From contig CAMVDX010000005.1 in assembly GCA_947166355.1 (NCBI GenBank), positions 62,001 through 126,000 on the forward strand: DNA of 64,000 nt, given 5' to 3'. Below the pieces are notes generated by a model. That model ran no database searches. It was given only the letters and a program-made list of their open reading frames with translations, and had not been told where the DNA came from. Numbering within the stretch: position 1 is the stretch's first letter; each line of letters opens with the position of its first letter. Source of the DNA: an uncultured Treponema sp. (lineage in GTDB: Bacteria; Spirochaetota; Spirochaetia; Treponematales; Treponemataceae). Below are positions 25,027 to 32,283 of this stretch, piece after piece. The position numbers and the translations under genes are program-made.

Positions 25027-25647
25027 ATGAAAATGAAGGTACTTTTAGTAAACGGAAGTCCAAGGGCTAACAGCAACACTTTGCTTGGTCTGCACGAAAT
25101 GGAAAAGGTTTTTGCGGCAGAAGGAATTGAGACTGAGATTTTTAATATCGGGAATAAAGATATCCGCGGCTGTATTGCCTGCGGCCGATGCGGGGAGTTG
25201 GGACGTTGTGTTTTTGATGATGCAGTGAACGAGTTTGCCAAAAAGTTTGAGGGTGCAGATGGCATTGTTGTGGGGTCGCCTGTTTATTATTCAGCTCCAA
25301 ACGCAACTGTTCAGGCTTTTTTGCAGAGACTCTTTTACAGCAGTCATTTTGATAAAACAATGAAGGTTGGGGCTGGTTTTGTTTGTGCCCGCCGCGGTGG
25401 TACAACTGCTTCTTTTGATGTTTTGAATAAGTTTTATACAATCAGCGGAATGCCGGTTGCAAGCAGTCAGTACTGGAATAATATTCACGGGGGTGCTTGT
25501 GGAGAGGCTGCTCAGGATGCAGAAGGTATGCAGACTCTGAGAGTTCTCGCCCGCAACATGTCCTTCCTTATTAAGTCCATAGCTCTCGGAAAAGAGAAGT
25601 ATGGACTTCCGGAAAAAGAAGAACACGCCTGGACTAATTTTATTTAA
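25027..25647 (+). CDS. NADPH-dependent FMN reductase / iron-sulfur flavoprotein
   Basis: 206 residues of a flavodoxin fold. VNGSPRANSNT (~7-17) binds the FMN phosphate, GIVVGSPVYYSAPNATVQAFLQR (~79) follows, and CIACGRCGELGRC (~48-60) is the compact cysteine motif of iron-sulfur flavoproteins. Such proteins pass electrons or reduce quinones and oxygen species in anaerobes. AGAGG stands just before the first ATG; a second ATG six bases later is possible. Solo gene. Confidence 0.88.
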   Translation: MKMKVLLVNGSPRANSNTLLGLHEMEKVFAAEGIETEIFNIGNKDIRGCIACGRCGELGRCVFDDAVNEFAKKFEGADGIVVGSPVYYSAPNATVQAFLQRLFYSSHFDKTMKVGAGFVCARRGGTTASFDVLNKFYTISGMPVASSQYWNNIHGGACGEAAQDAEGMQTLRVLARNMSFLIKSIALGKEKYGLPEKEEHAWTNFI

Positions 25648-25716
25648 TTTGCCGCGGGCGTGGTTTTGCGAGGTTACCGGCCTCGCTGCCGGCCTTGTTA
25701 CCGGCGTGGTTTCGAC
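25648..25716. repeat. Short GC-rich repeat with ACCGGC units
   Basis: GTTACCGGCCTCGCTGCCGGC and TTACCGGCGTGGTTTCGAC form overlapping direct and inverted ACCGGC/GCCGGC units between the convergent flavoprotein and transporter genes. Confidence 0.5.
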
Positions 25717-26427
25717 TTATTCAGCCGAGGTCTCGCCGGTGTTGCTGCCGGCAATTTTTCTTGCCAGGTAAACGAAAGGTGTATCCAGCAGGCTGGTTGC
25801 GATGTAAATTACATAGCAGCTTCCTGTGATTGCGAGAAGCTCGCGGAAGGTGTAGATTCCAAGGAAGGCACCAAAGTTAAAGAGCACGATGTTTATAAAT
25901 TGAGAAATCAAAGTAGAAAAGTTGTTACGGAACCAGAGCATTTTTGTGTGGCTTCCGGTTTTCTTTTCTGTGAGCTTCCACCAGGCGTGGTAAAGCGAAA
26001 CATCAACGAACTCAGAAATCACATAAGCAATCAGGCTTGAAAGGAGCATGCGCGGAGTGTTAGAGAAAAGTCCGCGAACAAATTCGCTTGCCCAGTCGCC
26101 CTCTGCAGGATTGTAACGAACCCACATAAAGCTCAAAAGAATAAAGCTCAGGCTTGTGAAAACGCCGGCAAGAACACCCTTGTTGGCTTCCTTCTTTCCA
26201 TAAAGCTCGCTGAGAATATCAGTTGCGAGGAAGGTTGCCGCAAAAAGTGTGTTACCCAAAGTCTGATCCATACCAAAGGCGTGTACGAGAATTGTAACTT
26301 CAATGTTAGCAAGAACTGTACAGATACCAATCCAGGCGAAAAGTCCGCCCTTACCAAAAACTTTCAAAAAGAGCAGAGTGCCCCCGAAAGCCACTAAAAG
26401 TGTGATAACGAGAAAAAGTTCATTCAT
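25717..26427 (-). CDS. VUT-family queuosine precursor transporter (YhhQ-like)
   Basis: 236 residues, about six membrane helices, with the family stretch ANIEVTILVHAFGMDQTLGNTLFAATFLATDILSELYGKKEA (in part) and FVDVSLYHAWWKLTEKKTG. YhhQ imports 7-cyano- or 7-aminomethyl-7-deazaguanine for queuosine tRNA modification. Start ATG at 26427, with GAGG nine bases upstream on that strand; an in-frame ATG at 26493 lacks support. I looked for a preQ1 riboswitch upstream and saw none. Confidence 0.88.
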   Translation of the reverse strand: MNELFLVITLLVAFGGTLLFLKVFGKGGLFAWIGICTVLANIEVTILVHAFGMDQTLGNTLFAATFLATDILSELYGKKEANKGVLAGVFTSLSFILLSFMWVRYNPAEGDWASEFVRGLFSNTPRMLLSSLIAYVISEFVDVSLYHAWWKLTEKKTGSHTKMLWFRNNFSTLISQFINIVLFNFGAFLGIYTFRELLAITGSCYVIYIATSLLDTPFVYLARKIAGSNTGETSAE

Positions 26428-26587
26428 TTGAAATGACCTCAAAAAATAGAATTGACCTGGTTTTGATTCGCAGCAAACGTGGCCGTGCGCCATGTTGTAA
26501 ATTATCGTGTTGCCGCCGGCAGGAAGGACTTCGAACTGCCGTAGTGTTCCGATTAAAATATAGGATTTTTATGATTTGTGCAATAGT

Positions 26588-26634
26588 CGTCATTGCGAGG
26601 AGCGAAGCGACGTGGCAAACCATCAATGCCATTG
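26588..26634. repeat. Dispersed CGTCATTGCGAGGAGCGAAG repeat
   Basis: Copy of the repeat at 11078 and 30255, here in the divergent spacer between the VUT gene and the lipoprotein gene. The rest of 26428-26700 shows no gene. Confidence 0.8.
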
Positions 26635-26700
26635 TCGTCTCTCGACAAAAGTCTTATTTTATTGCAATATACCTATATATATAGTGACATGGAGTGATTT

Positions 26701-27543
26701 ATGAAAAAGATTTTTATTTTATTTGGTTTATTGAGTGTTTTGTTGTGTAGTTGTGCTTCAACTTCTTTAACAGAAACTAGATATGGTAATACAGATACGA
26801 AGGTTTCAAAAAAAGAAGTAGAATGGTTTTTTAATCAAGAATATTGGACTACAGAAAATTATTTAATGAAGAAGACCTATACATATACTATACCCAACTC
26901 ATGGTGGGGAGGTGGTGACGCACGTCGTTTCCAAAGAATGACCAATGCTTTTAAAGCCAAATTTAATGAATTAATTAATTTAAATGAAATGTCAGGTGAA
27001 GATTTTCTCTTACTCCAAAGAATTGATAACGTATTATATGAACATCCTCAAATTGATTATAAAAATATACCAGAATGGTTTTATTCTTTTTTAAGAAATA
27101 AAGAAATTAAAAATAAAACCTTTACAGTAAAATTTACTAATACAACAGATGAAACATTTCATCTAAAAATACACACTAATTCTCCGTGGAGATGGTATGC
27201 GGTAGATATTAAACCTCATGAAGAAAAATATTTTACATTGCCTGATATGGATGAAAATACTTTCTTAAGTTTTGAGGATGATAAATATAAGCTTTTTACT
27301 TATGTTGGATTTGAGGGATGTGCATGTGATGAAGGTTATGAATATTCAAAATATTTATTTTCAAACTATAGTCTTGATTTTACATTCAGTCCAGACAAAA
27401 TTATGAAAGGGACCGGCACAACAGCTCATTATTATGATTGGAAACTTGTTCCAAGATATGAAAAAGAAGATAATATAATTAAGCATTATCTGGATCGTTC
27501 AAATCAGGTATTGCCAACTAATACAGAAAATCTTGGAAAATAA
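26701..27543 (+). CDS. Hypothetical lipoprotein
   Basis: 280 residues. The signal peptide ends in a lipobox (LLCSC-A, Cys at ~18), so it should be lipid-anchored to the membrane. The mature part is rich in aromatic residues (WWGGGDARRFQRM, FHLKIHTNSPWRWYAVDIKPHEEKYF) and has a small cysteine pair (CAC, ~204-206). No family is recognised. Codon and base usage is more AT-rich than neighbours. ATG preceded by TGGAGTGATTT. A palindromic element follows 8 bp after the stop. Confidence 0.72.
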   Translation: MKKIFILFGLLSVLLCSCASTSLTETRYGNTDTKVSKKEVEWFFNQEYWTTENYLMKKTYTYTIPNSWWGGGDARRFQRMTNAFKAKFNELINLNEMSGEDFLLLQRIDNVLYEHPQIDYKNIPEWFYSFLRNKEIKNKTFTVKFTNTTDETFHLKIHTNSPWRWYAVDIKPHEEKYFTLPDMDENTFLSFEDDKYKLFTYVGFEGCACDEGYEYSKYLFSNYSLDFTFSPDKIMKGTGTTAHYYDWKLVPRYEKEDNIIKHYLDRSNQVLPTNTENLGK

Positions 27544-27550
27544 AAAAATA

Positions 27551-27671
27551 GGGGATGTCCAAATAGTATTGTCATGCTGAACTTGTTTCAGCATCTACAC
27601 TACATCTGGTTCTATAGATTCCGAAACAAGTTCGGAATGACACTAGGATGTAAACTTATTGGTCATCCCCC
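27551..27671. repeat. Dispersed ~120-bp palindromic element
   Basis: Same element as 20256-20374 but inverted: GTCCAAATAGTATTGTCATGC at the left, GTTCGGAATGACACTAGGATG and GTAAACTTATTGG at the right. It begins 8 bp behind a stop codon. Confidence 0.9.
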
Positions 27672-27687
27672 ATTTTTTTCAGGGCAC

Positions 27688-27744
27688 CCGCATTATAAAC
27701 TAAAACTGTGAATCTGGCGCGAGGGAGCGGGGCGTGGTACAAAA
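27688..27744. repeat. Dispersed repeat, copy 2 of 2 in the window
   Basis: Same 30-bp terminal stretch (27715-27744) and leading CGCATTATAAA as at 24050-24108. Confidence 0.85.
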
Positions 27745-27760
27745 ACACTTTTTTTGTTGC

Positions 27761-28609
27761 TTATTTTAAATATTGCTCTGCGAGTTTTTCTATCTGTCTG
27801 GTGTTTATGGGGAGCTCCGAAGTTTCTACAGATATTATAAGATTCTTGCCGGGGTAGATGATGTTGCTTTCGTAGAGGCGTAGTTTGCGAGTGGCGGCGG
27901 CGGAGTATTCGGGGTCATCCATCATGCCAAAGTGTTCCCAGAGAAACTCTTCGCGGGTGCGCAGGTTCAGGCAGATGAAATCCGGGTTAAAAATGCGGAA
28001 GTCGCCGTTTTCGGTTTTTAGATTTATTGGGAACTCGTAGCGGTAAGGAATATTCAGGCGGTTCAGAGTGTCCTCAATTATGATTTCAGATTTAGAGCGG
28101 ACTCGTTCGTTGCTGGCTGTGAGTAAGACTGGTGCTTCTGGAGAAAAGGGCTTTGTTTCATAGGCTACGTTTTGCCAAAGTTTTGAAAATTGTTCGTCTG
28201 GCAGGCAGACTGGTGTAATGAGTGGCTGTCTTTTTTTGTGGAGCAGCGAAAAAAGGCGTTCGGCGAGAGTTGTTTTTTTATAGCTGTTTATGGCTGCCTG
28301 CAAAAGCCGAGATTCTTTTTTAAGTGATTCAATTAGCAGTTTGTCGTAATCTTTTTGGGCCAGAGCGTTTGCAAGCTTAAAGTTTTTCGCAGGGATGTAG
28401 ATGCCGCAGGTGTCGCCGTGCAGAGTTCTGTGATAATACTGGGTGACTTGGTTGCTGCTGGTGATGCGCAGGGAACCGGCCGGCGCCTTTTTGACTTCTT
28501 TGAGTTTTGTTGCGAGCAGAGTATTAAGTTCTGCCAGCCGCCTTTGAAGCAGTGGCTCAATAAAAAGAGGGGTCAGAGGCTGGTTTTCTATAGTTTTGGT
28601 AAACTGCAT
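27761..28609 (-). CDS. Hypothetical protein with PD-(D/E)XK-like nuclease features
   Basis: 282 residues. The C-terminal part has the order expected of a PD-(D/E)XK fold: a helix with acidic residue (RSKSEIIIEDTLNRL, ~175), NPDFICLN (~208), then EEFLWEHFGMMDD (~220). The lysine of the usual E-X-K is not obvious, and the E-X-H pattern would be a variant. The N-terminal half is basic and helical, possibly DNA-binding. Start ATG at 28609; upstream frame continues through the inverted-repeat array but reads as low-complexity sequence. It stands alone, with its 5' side facing the array at 28.72-29.11 kb. The function is not known. Confidence 0.6.
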   Translation of the reverse strand: MQFTKTIENQPLTPLFIEPLLQRRLAELNTLLATKLKEVKKAPAGSLRITSSNQVTQYYHRTLHGDTCGIYIPAKNFKLANALAQKDYDKLLIESLKKESRLLQAAINSYKKTTLAERLFSLLHKKRQPLITPVCLPDEQFSKLWQNVAYETKPFSPEAPVLLTASNERVRSKSEIIIEDTLNRLNIPYRYEFPINLKTENGDFRIFNPDFICLNLRTREEFLWEHFGMMDDPEYSAAATRKLRLYESNIIYPGKNLIISVETSELPINTRQIEKLAEQYLK

Positions 28610-28659
28610 ACTATAAATGTAAAAAGAAATGCGCTGGAAGGCAAGAGAAAAGTGTGAAA

Positions 28660-29108
28660 ATATGGCTAAAATATGAAAAAAATGGCTAAAAATTGAGAAA
28701 TGTGGAGGGAATAATTGTAATGTTACGGCTAAGATTGTGTTATGTGGCGGTTTTAGCCGTAAGCTGGCTGGAAAAGAATCCCGGGGAAGCCGAGAATCTG
28801 CCGATATTACGGCTAAAAGTGCCCTTTGCGTGTTTTTTAGCCGTAACCACGCAAAGAAGATGACACAAAATAAAGCTTGAGAAGGTGACTTATCGATGAT
28901 GTTACGGCTAAAAACGGTGTCAGCGAAACTTTTAGCCGTAGACAGACTGCGAAATGAGGCAGAAGAGGCCTTAAATCTTCCTGCATTACGGCTAAAAAGT
29001 CTTAAGCGAGGCATCTTAGCCGTAAAACTCCTGATTTAAGTTTTGAAATCAGGCTGCTTTTCGCGGAAATTACGGCTAAATCAGAGGTTGCTTAGGTTTT
29101 TAGCCGTA
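28660..29108. repeat. Helically phased array of inverted 10-mers TTACGGCTAA / TTAGCCGTAA
   Basis: Five pairs of half-sites: 28723/28753, 28807/28837, 28902/28932, 28986/29016 and 29070/29100 (start positions). The start-to-start distance within every pair is exactly 30 bp. Pairs recur at 84, 95, 84 and 84 bp, so the one odd interval differs by 11 bp, one helical turn. The 20-bp interiors and the 44-55-bp spacers are all different from each other. Two weaker half-sites (ATGGCTAA cores at 28660-28669 and 28680-28689) lie between the array and the start of the PD-(D/E)XK-like gene. It is not a CRISPR array: the repeats are too short and alternate in orientation. Confidence 0.9.
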
Positions 29109-29198
29109 GCACCTCCTGGTTGTGAAAGGATTTCGGTGCCTTGTACAACTACAGTCACCGTGAGGCGCGTAGGCGACCTTGAAATCTATAAAGTGGAT

Positions 29199-29335
29199 TG
29201 CTTCGCTTCGCAATGACAGTTGGGGATTTTGATAGTAAATCCTAGATAATTGCTCCAAGTTTTCGCAATTATCTTTAACGGATTTGCTATTGTATTAGGT
29301 TTCGATACGCCGCTATGCGGCTACTCAACCACCGG
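29199..29335. repeat. Cluster of repeat fragments and a nested hairpin
   Basis: A fragment of the GATTGCTTCGC...GCAATGAC repeat (29199-29218) comes first. It is followed by a nested palindrome (AAATCC 29237, GATAATTGC 29245, GCAATTATC 29265, GGATTT 29280). Last is a GTTTCGATACGCC...CTCAACCACCGG repeat (29298-29335) that covers the last codons of the EamA gene. No gene is seen in 29110-29320. Confidence 0.7.
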
Positions 29336-30223
29336 AGATTCTTCTGCATGTCTGTGAGTGTATATATAATTCACCACTGCCATACTTATAATGATGATAT
29401 AGCCGGCCAAGCTCATCCAGTCCGGGAACTGGCCAAAGAATACGAGGCCGAAAAGTGTAGAGAATAAAATCTGCGAATAATCGTAAATCGAGATCTTGCT
29501 GGCAGGGGCGTGGTAGTAAGCAGCTGTAATTGAGAACTGTCCTCCGGCCGCACAGGCGCCTGCACACAAAAGCATAAGAGTCTGCTGCAAGGTCATAGGA
29601 TTAAAGCTTGTAATCATGTAAGGCACCGAAAGCATCATTGAAAAGGCAGAAAAGAAAAGAATTATGATTTTGCCGTTGCATTTGAGATAGCTTAGTTTTC
29701 GGATGCTTGCATATGCCAGACCGGCTCCAACACCGCCCATAAAGGCTGCCAAGGTTGGAATCATCTGAGTAAAATTAAAGGAAGGTTTTACAATCAGAAT
29801 GGAACCAGAAAAGGCAACTATAATGCAGGCAAGCGGCACAGGTCTGATTTTTTCGCGCAGAATTATGTAGCAGAAAATAATAGTAAAAAACGGCGCCATT
29901 TTATTGAGGATTGCGGCGTCGGCAAGCAGAATGTGGTCTATTGCGTAAAAGTTCCCGAAAACACCGACCGAGCCGGCAAAGGCACGCAAGAATAAATAAA
30001 GCGGGGCTCCTTTAGGAATGCGCACAGCTTCGCGGCCGTTAAGGCGCACATCTCTCAAAGTGCCGCCCAGTGCAATCAGAAAGGCAACTGCGTTTCTGAA
30101 AAAAGCCTTCTGCACAAAATGGATATCTCCCGCGAGCCGCACAAAAACAGCCATGAGTGCAAAGAAAAATGCCGAGCAGATTATAAAAAAGATACCCTTC
30201 GTGGTATTTGAATGAGGCTTCAT
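29321..30223 (-). CDS. EamA/DMT-family permease
   Basis: 300 residues with about ten hydrophobic helices in two EamA halves (GIFFIICSAFFFALMAVFVR at the start; APFFTIIFCYIILREKIRPVP closing the first half; SQILFSTLFGLVFFGQFPDWMSLAGYIIII in the second). These are drug/metabolite exporters of unknown substrate. Start ATG at 30223; further upstream the frame only translates a dispersed repeat (RGAKRRSNP). Its last codons lie in a CTCAACCACC repeat, so the C-terminus SPVVE is repeat-derived. Confidence 0.88.
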   Translation of the reverse strand: MKPHSNTTKGIFFIICSAFFFALMAVFVRLAGDIHFVQKAFFRNAVAFLIALGGTLRDVRLNGREAVRIPKGAPLYLFLRAFAGSVGVFGNFYAIDHILLADAAILNKMAPFFTIIFCYIILREKIRPVPLACIIVAFSGSILIVKPSFNFTQMIPTLAAFMGGVGAGLAYASIRKLSYLKCNGKIIILFFSAFSMMLSVPYMITSFNPMTLQQTLMLLCAGACAAGGQFSITAAYYHAPASKISIYDYSQILFSTLFGLVFFGQFPDWMSLAGYIIIISMAVVNYIYTHRHAEESPVVE

Positions 30224-30230
30224 TTTTTTA

Positions 30231-30259
30231 ATTATACTGTAATTGCAGGGATTTGTCAT
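30231..30259 (-). promoter_or_regulatory. Promoter of the EamA gene, leaderless type, -35 supplied by a repeat
   Basis: On the minus strand: -35 ATGACA (30254-30259), 17-bp spacer, -10 TATAAT (30231-30236), then seven bases to the ATG. No Shine-Dalgarno sequence. The -35 box is the GTCAT end of the neighbouring dispersed repeat. Confidence 0.6.
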
Positions 30260-30424
30260 TGAGAATGAATATGGATTGCTTCGTCGCTTCGCTCCTCGCA
30301 ATGACGTGGGGTGTGTAAGATCTTTGCGCTCCTCGCAATGATGCATGGAGCCTCGTCATTGTGAACGAATCAATGAAGTGAGGTCTGGGGACCCCTGTCA
30401 TTGCGAGCGAAGCGAAGCAATCTA
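30255..30424. repeat. Several fused copies of the GCAATGAC / GTCATTGCGAGC repeat
   Basis: Alternating GTCATTG...GCAATGAC units (for example CTTCGCTCCTCGCAATGACG, GTCATTGCGAGCGAAGCGAA) fill most of the divergent spacer between the EamA and HD-GYP genes. Confidence 0.8.
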
Positions 30425-30442
30425 TTATACGAAATCTTCTGC

Positions 30443-30470
30443 TTGACTTTTAGCACTTTGGTATTAGACT
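30443..30470 (+). promoter_or_regulatory. Promoter of the HD-GYP gene, leaderless type
   Basis: -35 TTGACT (30443-30448), 16-bp spacer, -10 TAGACT (30465-30470), six bases to the ATG at 30477; no Shine-Dalgarno sequence. Confidence 0.5.
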
Positions 30471-30476
30471 TTATCT

Positions 30477-31403
30477 ATGTTCATTTTGGGGCAGACACTG
30501 ATTCTGCTGGGATTTGCTTTGCAAATCTTTAACTTAATAATAGATATCCGCTTTATTCTTTCTAAGAGACACACTGTTACGCAAAACAGAAGGAGTCAGT
30601 TTCTTGATTTCCTGATTTTAGACATGATAATGCTTTTTTGCGTAGTTTACCTGATTATTTTTTTTGTAAAGCTTCAGACTGTCTGGGTGGGAATCCTTTT
30701 ATTTGCCGGCGCGGTTTTTGTAACAACGGTGCTGCTTTGGATTTTTACGCTTACAAAAGAAATCAGAACTTCGGCCTTTGCTATTTCCGAAACCCTGATT
30801 GGAATTGTCGAAGCCCGCGACCCGAACCTAAATGGTCACAGTCTTCATGTTCAGGAGCTTTCACTTTTGATTTATAAAAATCTGCCGGCCGGTTTTAAGC
30901 GCAGAATAAATGAAGAAAATCTTAAGTATGCGGCCCTTTTTCATGATGTCGGAAAACTCGGAGTTCCAGAAGCAATTCTGAATAAGCCCGCTGCCCTTAA
31001 TCCTGAAGAATGGAATGTCATGCGCCGCCACCCCGAAATTTCCGTGCAGATTCTGCGCCCGCTAAAATCCTTTGAGCTCATTAAAGAATGGATTTTGTAT
31101 CACCACGAGCGCATTGACGGCTCAGGCTATTTTGGCATTCCCGGCGACAAGATTCCTTTTGCCGCCCGCATAATTTCCGTTGCCGACACCTATTCTGCAA
31201 TCACCATGGCCCGTTCCTACAAGCCCGGCAAGTCTCACGAAGAAGCAATTGAAATCCTTCAGCGAGTAGAAGGCAAGCAGCTGGATACCTACATCGTTTC
31301 GCTTTTCTGTACAATCCCAAAAGAGGATGTGCTTGCCTGCATGGACCGCGTAAAAGAAAAAATCCGCAATCAGTCTTCGGTATCAGATATGCTGGAGGTT
31401 TAA
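30477..31403 (+). CDS. Membrane-anchored HD-GYP-domain protein
   Basis: 308 residues. Hydrophobic segments near 1-22, 47-67 and 71-90 anchor it. The rest is an HD-GYP domain, a class that hydrolyses cyclic di-GMP: GHSLHVQEL (~119), the HD pair in FHDVGKLGVPEAILNKP (~155), RRHPEISVQIL (~180) and HHERIDGSGYFG (~209). The signature GYP reads GYF, so the canonical proline is replaced. The metal ligands (H..., HD, HH, D in ISVADTYSAIT) appear intact, so it may still be an active phosphodiesterase. Confidence 0.87.
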   Translation: MFILGQTLILLGFALQIFNLIIDIRFILSKRHTVTQNRRSQFLDFLILDMIMLFCVVYLIIFFVKLQTVWVGILLFAGAVFVTTVLLWIFTLTKEIRTSAFAISETLIGIVEARDPNLNGHSLHVQELSLLIYKNLPAGFKRRINEENLKYAALFHDVGKLGVPEAILNKPAALNPEEWNVMRRHPEISVQILRPLKSFELIKEWILYHHERIDGSGYFGIPGDKIPFAARIISVADTYSAITMARSYKPGKSHEEAIEILQRVEGKQLDTYIVSLFCTIPKEDVLACMDRVKEKIRNQSSVSDMLEV

Positions 31404-31410
31404 GGTAAGG

Positions 31411-31480
31411 GTGGGGGGAAGTCTCCCCCTCGCGTCGCGAGTTTCCAAAGGAAACTCGGTAGTGTGCGAAGCGAACGAAA
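31411..31480. repeat. GC-rich dispersed repeat
   Basis: Contains GGGGGAAGTCTCCCCCTCGC (31414-31433), identical to a stretch inserted in iorA near 15320, followed by GAGTTTCC/GGAAACTC hairpin arms. Confidence 0.8.
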
Positions 31481-31540
31481 AAAGGAAATTTTATGACAAC
31501 ATTCATTTTTCTATGATATAATAAAAATGGAGGAATGCTT

Positions 31541-31747
31541 ATGCCTTATGACGTATTAGAAAAGAAAATCGAATGTCTCACAGTAGAACAACAGCAGTCT
31601 GTTTTTGATTATGTTGATTTCTTATTTTCTAAACATTCTGCTGTACAGAAAAAAGAGCATAAGCGTAGACCAGGTGGGCTTACTGGAAAATTCTTTATGG
31701 CGCCCGATTTTGATGAAACTCCAGAATGTTTTAAGGAGTATATGTAA
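31541..31747 (+). CDS. DUF2281-type antitoxin of a PIN toxin pair
   Basis: 68 residues. The N-terminal half (DVLEKKIECLTVEQQQSVFDYVDFLFSK) matches the short helical DUF2281 proteins that accompany PIN toxins, and the C-terminal part is flexible (RRPGGLTGKFFMAPDFDETPE), as expected for a toxin-wrapping tail. ATG at 31541 is chosen because GGAGGA lies six bases upstream; an ATG at 31535 abuts that site. A TATAAT box stands at 31517-31522. The stop overlaps the toxin start (TAATG), the usual coupling in toxin-antitoxin operons. Confidence 0.82.
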   Translation: MPYDVLEKKIECLTVEQQQSVFDYVDFLFSKHSAVQKKEHKRRPGGLTGKFFMAPDFDETPECFKEYM

Positions 31748-32124
31748 TGTATATTCTTGATACACATACTCTGCTTTGGTACTTGAGAGATTCTGAAGAA
31801 CTTTCTGATACAGCAAGAAATACAATTAATGATGCTGAATATATTTGTACCAGTGCAGTTTCTTTGTGGGAGATTGCTATTAAGCATAGTATTGGAAAAC
31901 TAGAGCTGGAGTTTTCTATTTCTCAAATTGAAGAACTCTGTTCAGAAAAAGATATATATATTCTTCCGATAAAAGGTAATCATCTTGATGAACTTGATAA
32001 ATTACCAGATTATCATAATGACCCATTTGATCGTTTAATAATTTGTCAGGCAATTACAGAAAACATGACAATTATTACGCGAGATACAATTATTCCGAAA
32101 TATCCGGTAAAGACCCTTTGGTAG
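31747..32124 (+). CDS. PIN-domain toxin (VapC-like ribonuclease)
   Basis: 125 residues. Acidic residues of the PIN active site are seen in MYILDTHTLLWYL (Asp ~5), SLWEIAIKHSIGKL (Glu ~42) and DYHNDPFDRLIICQA (Asp ~93 and ~96). PIN toxins cleave RNA, often tRNA, when the antitoxin is lost. Overlaps the antitoxin stop by one base. The pair is flanked on both sides by GC-rich repeats, consistent with insertion as a cassette. Confidence 0.88.
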   Translation: MYILDTHTLLWYLRDSEELSDTARNTINDAEYICTSAVSLWEIAIKHSIGKLELEFSISQIEELCSEKDIYILPIKGNHLDELDKLPDYHNDPFDRLIICQAITENMTIITRDTIIPKYPVKTLW

Positions 32125-32134
32125 ATTTAGATTT

Positions 32135-32217
32135 TGGGGTTTTTAAGGGGCTTGCCCCTTAGGAGAGAGGGTAGGCCGCAACGAAGTGCGGCCGAGGGGG
32201 AGACTTCCTCCTCATTT
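32135..32217. repeat. GC-rich dispersed repeat with two hairpins
   Basis: AAGGGGCTTGCCCCTT and GGCCGCAACGAAGTGCGGCC hairpins, then GAGGGGGAGACTTCC (32194-32208), the complement of the shared core in iorA and at 31414. Confidence 0.8.
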
Positions 32218-32283
32218 ATTACATATTTTTTGATATAATCATACAATTTCAGGGCGCGGCGGCTTGTTATAATCACCATTAGT

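Noticed and set aside
26428..26700. preQ1 riboswitch upstream of the queuosine-precursor transporter
   Set aside because: No preQ1-I-type stem with A-rich tail could be recognised; only a dispersed repeat and ordinary sequence were seen.
28610..29014. N-terminal extension of the PD-(D/E)XK-like gene through the repeat array
   Set aside because: The extended frame translates the TTAGCCGTAA repeats into repeated LRLK-type peptides and low-complexity sequence; the ATG at 28609 gives a normal protein.
28723..29108. CRISPR array
   Set aside because: Repeats are only 10 bp and alternate in orientation, spacers are of two lengths, and no cas genes are present.
30224..30346. Longer N-terminus for the EamA permease
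   Set aside because: The extra residues (RGAKRRSNP and similar) are translated dispersed repeat, and a promoter -10 box lies inside.
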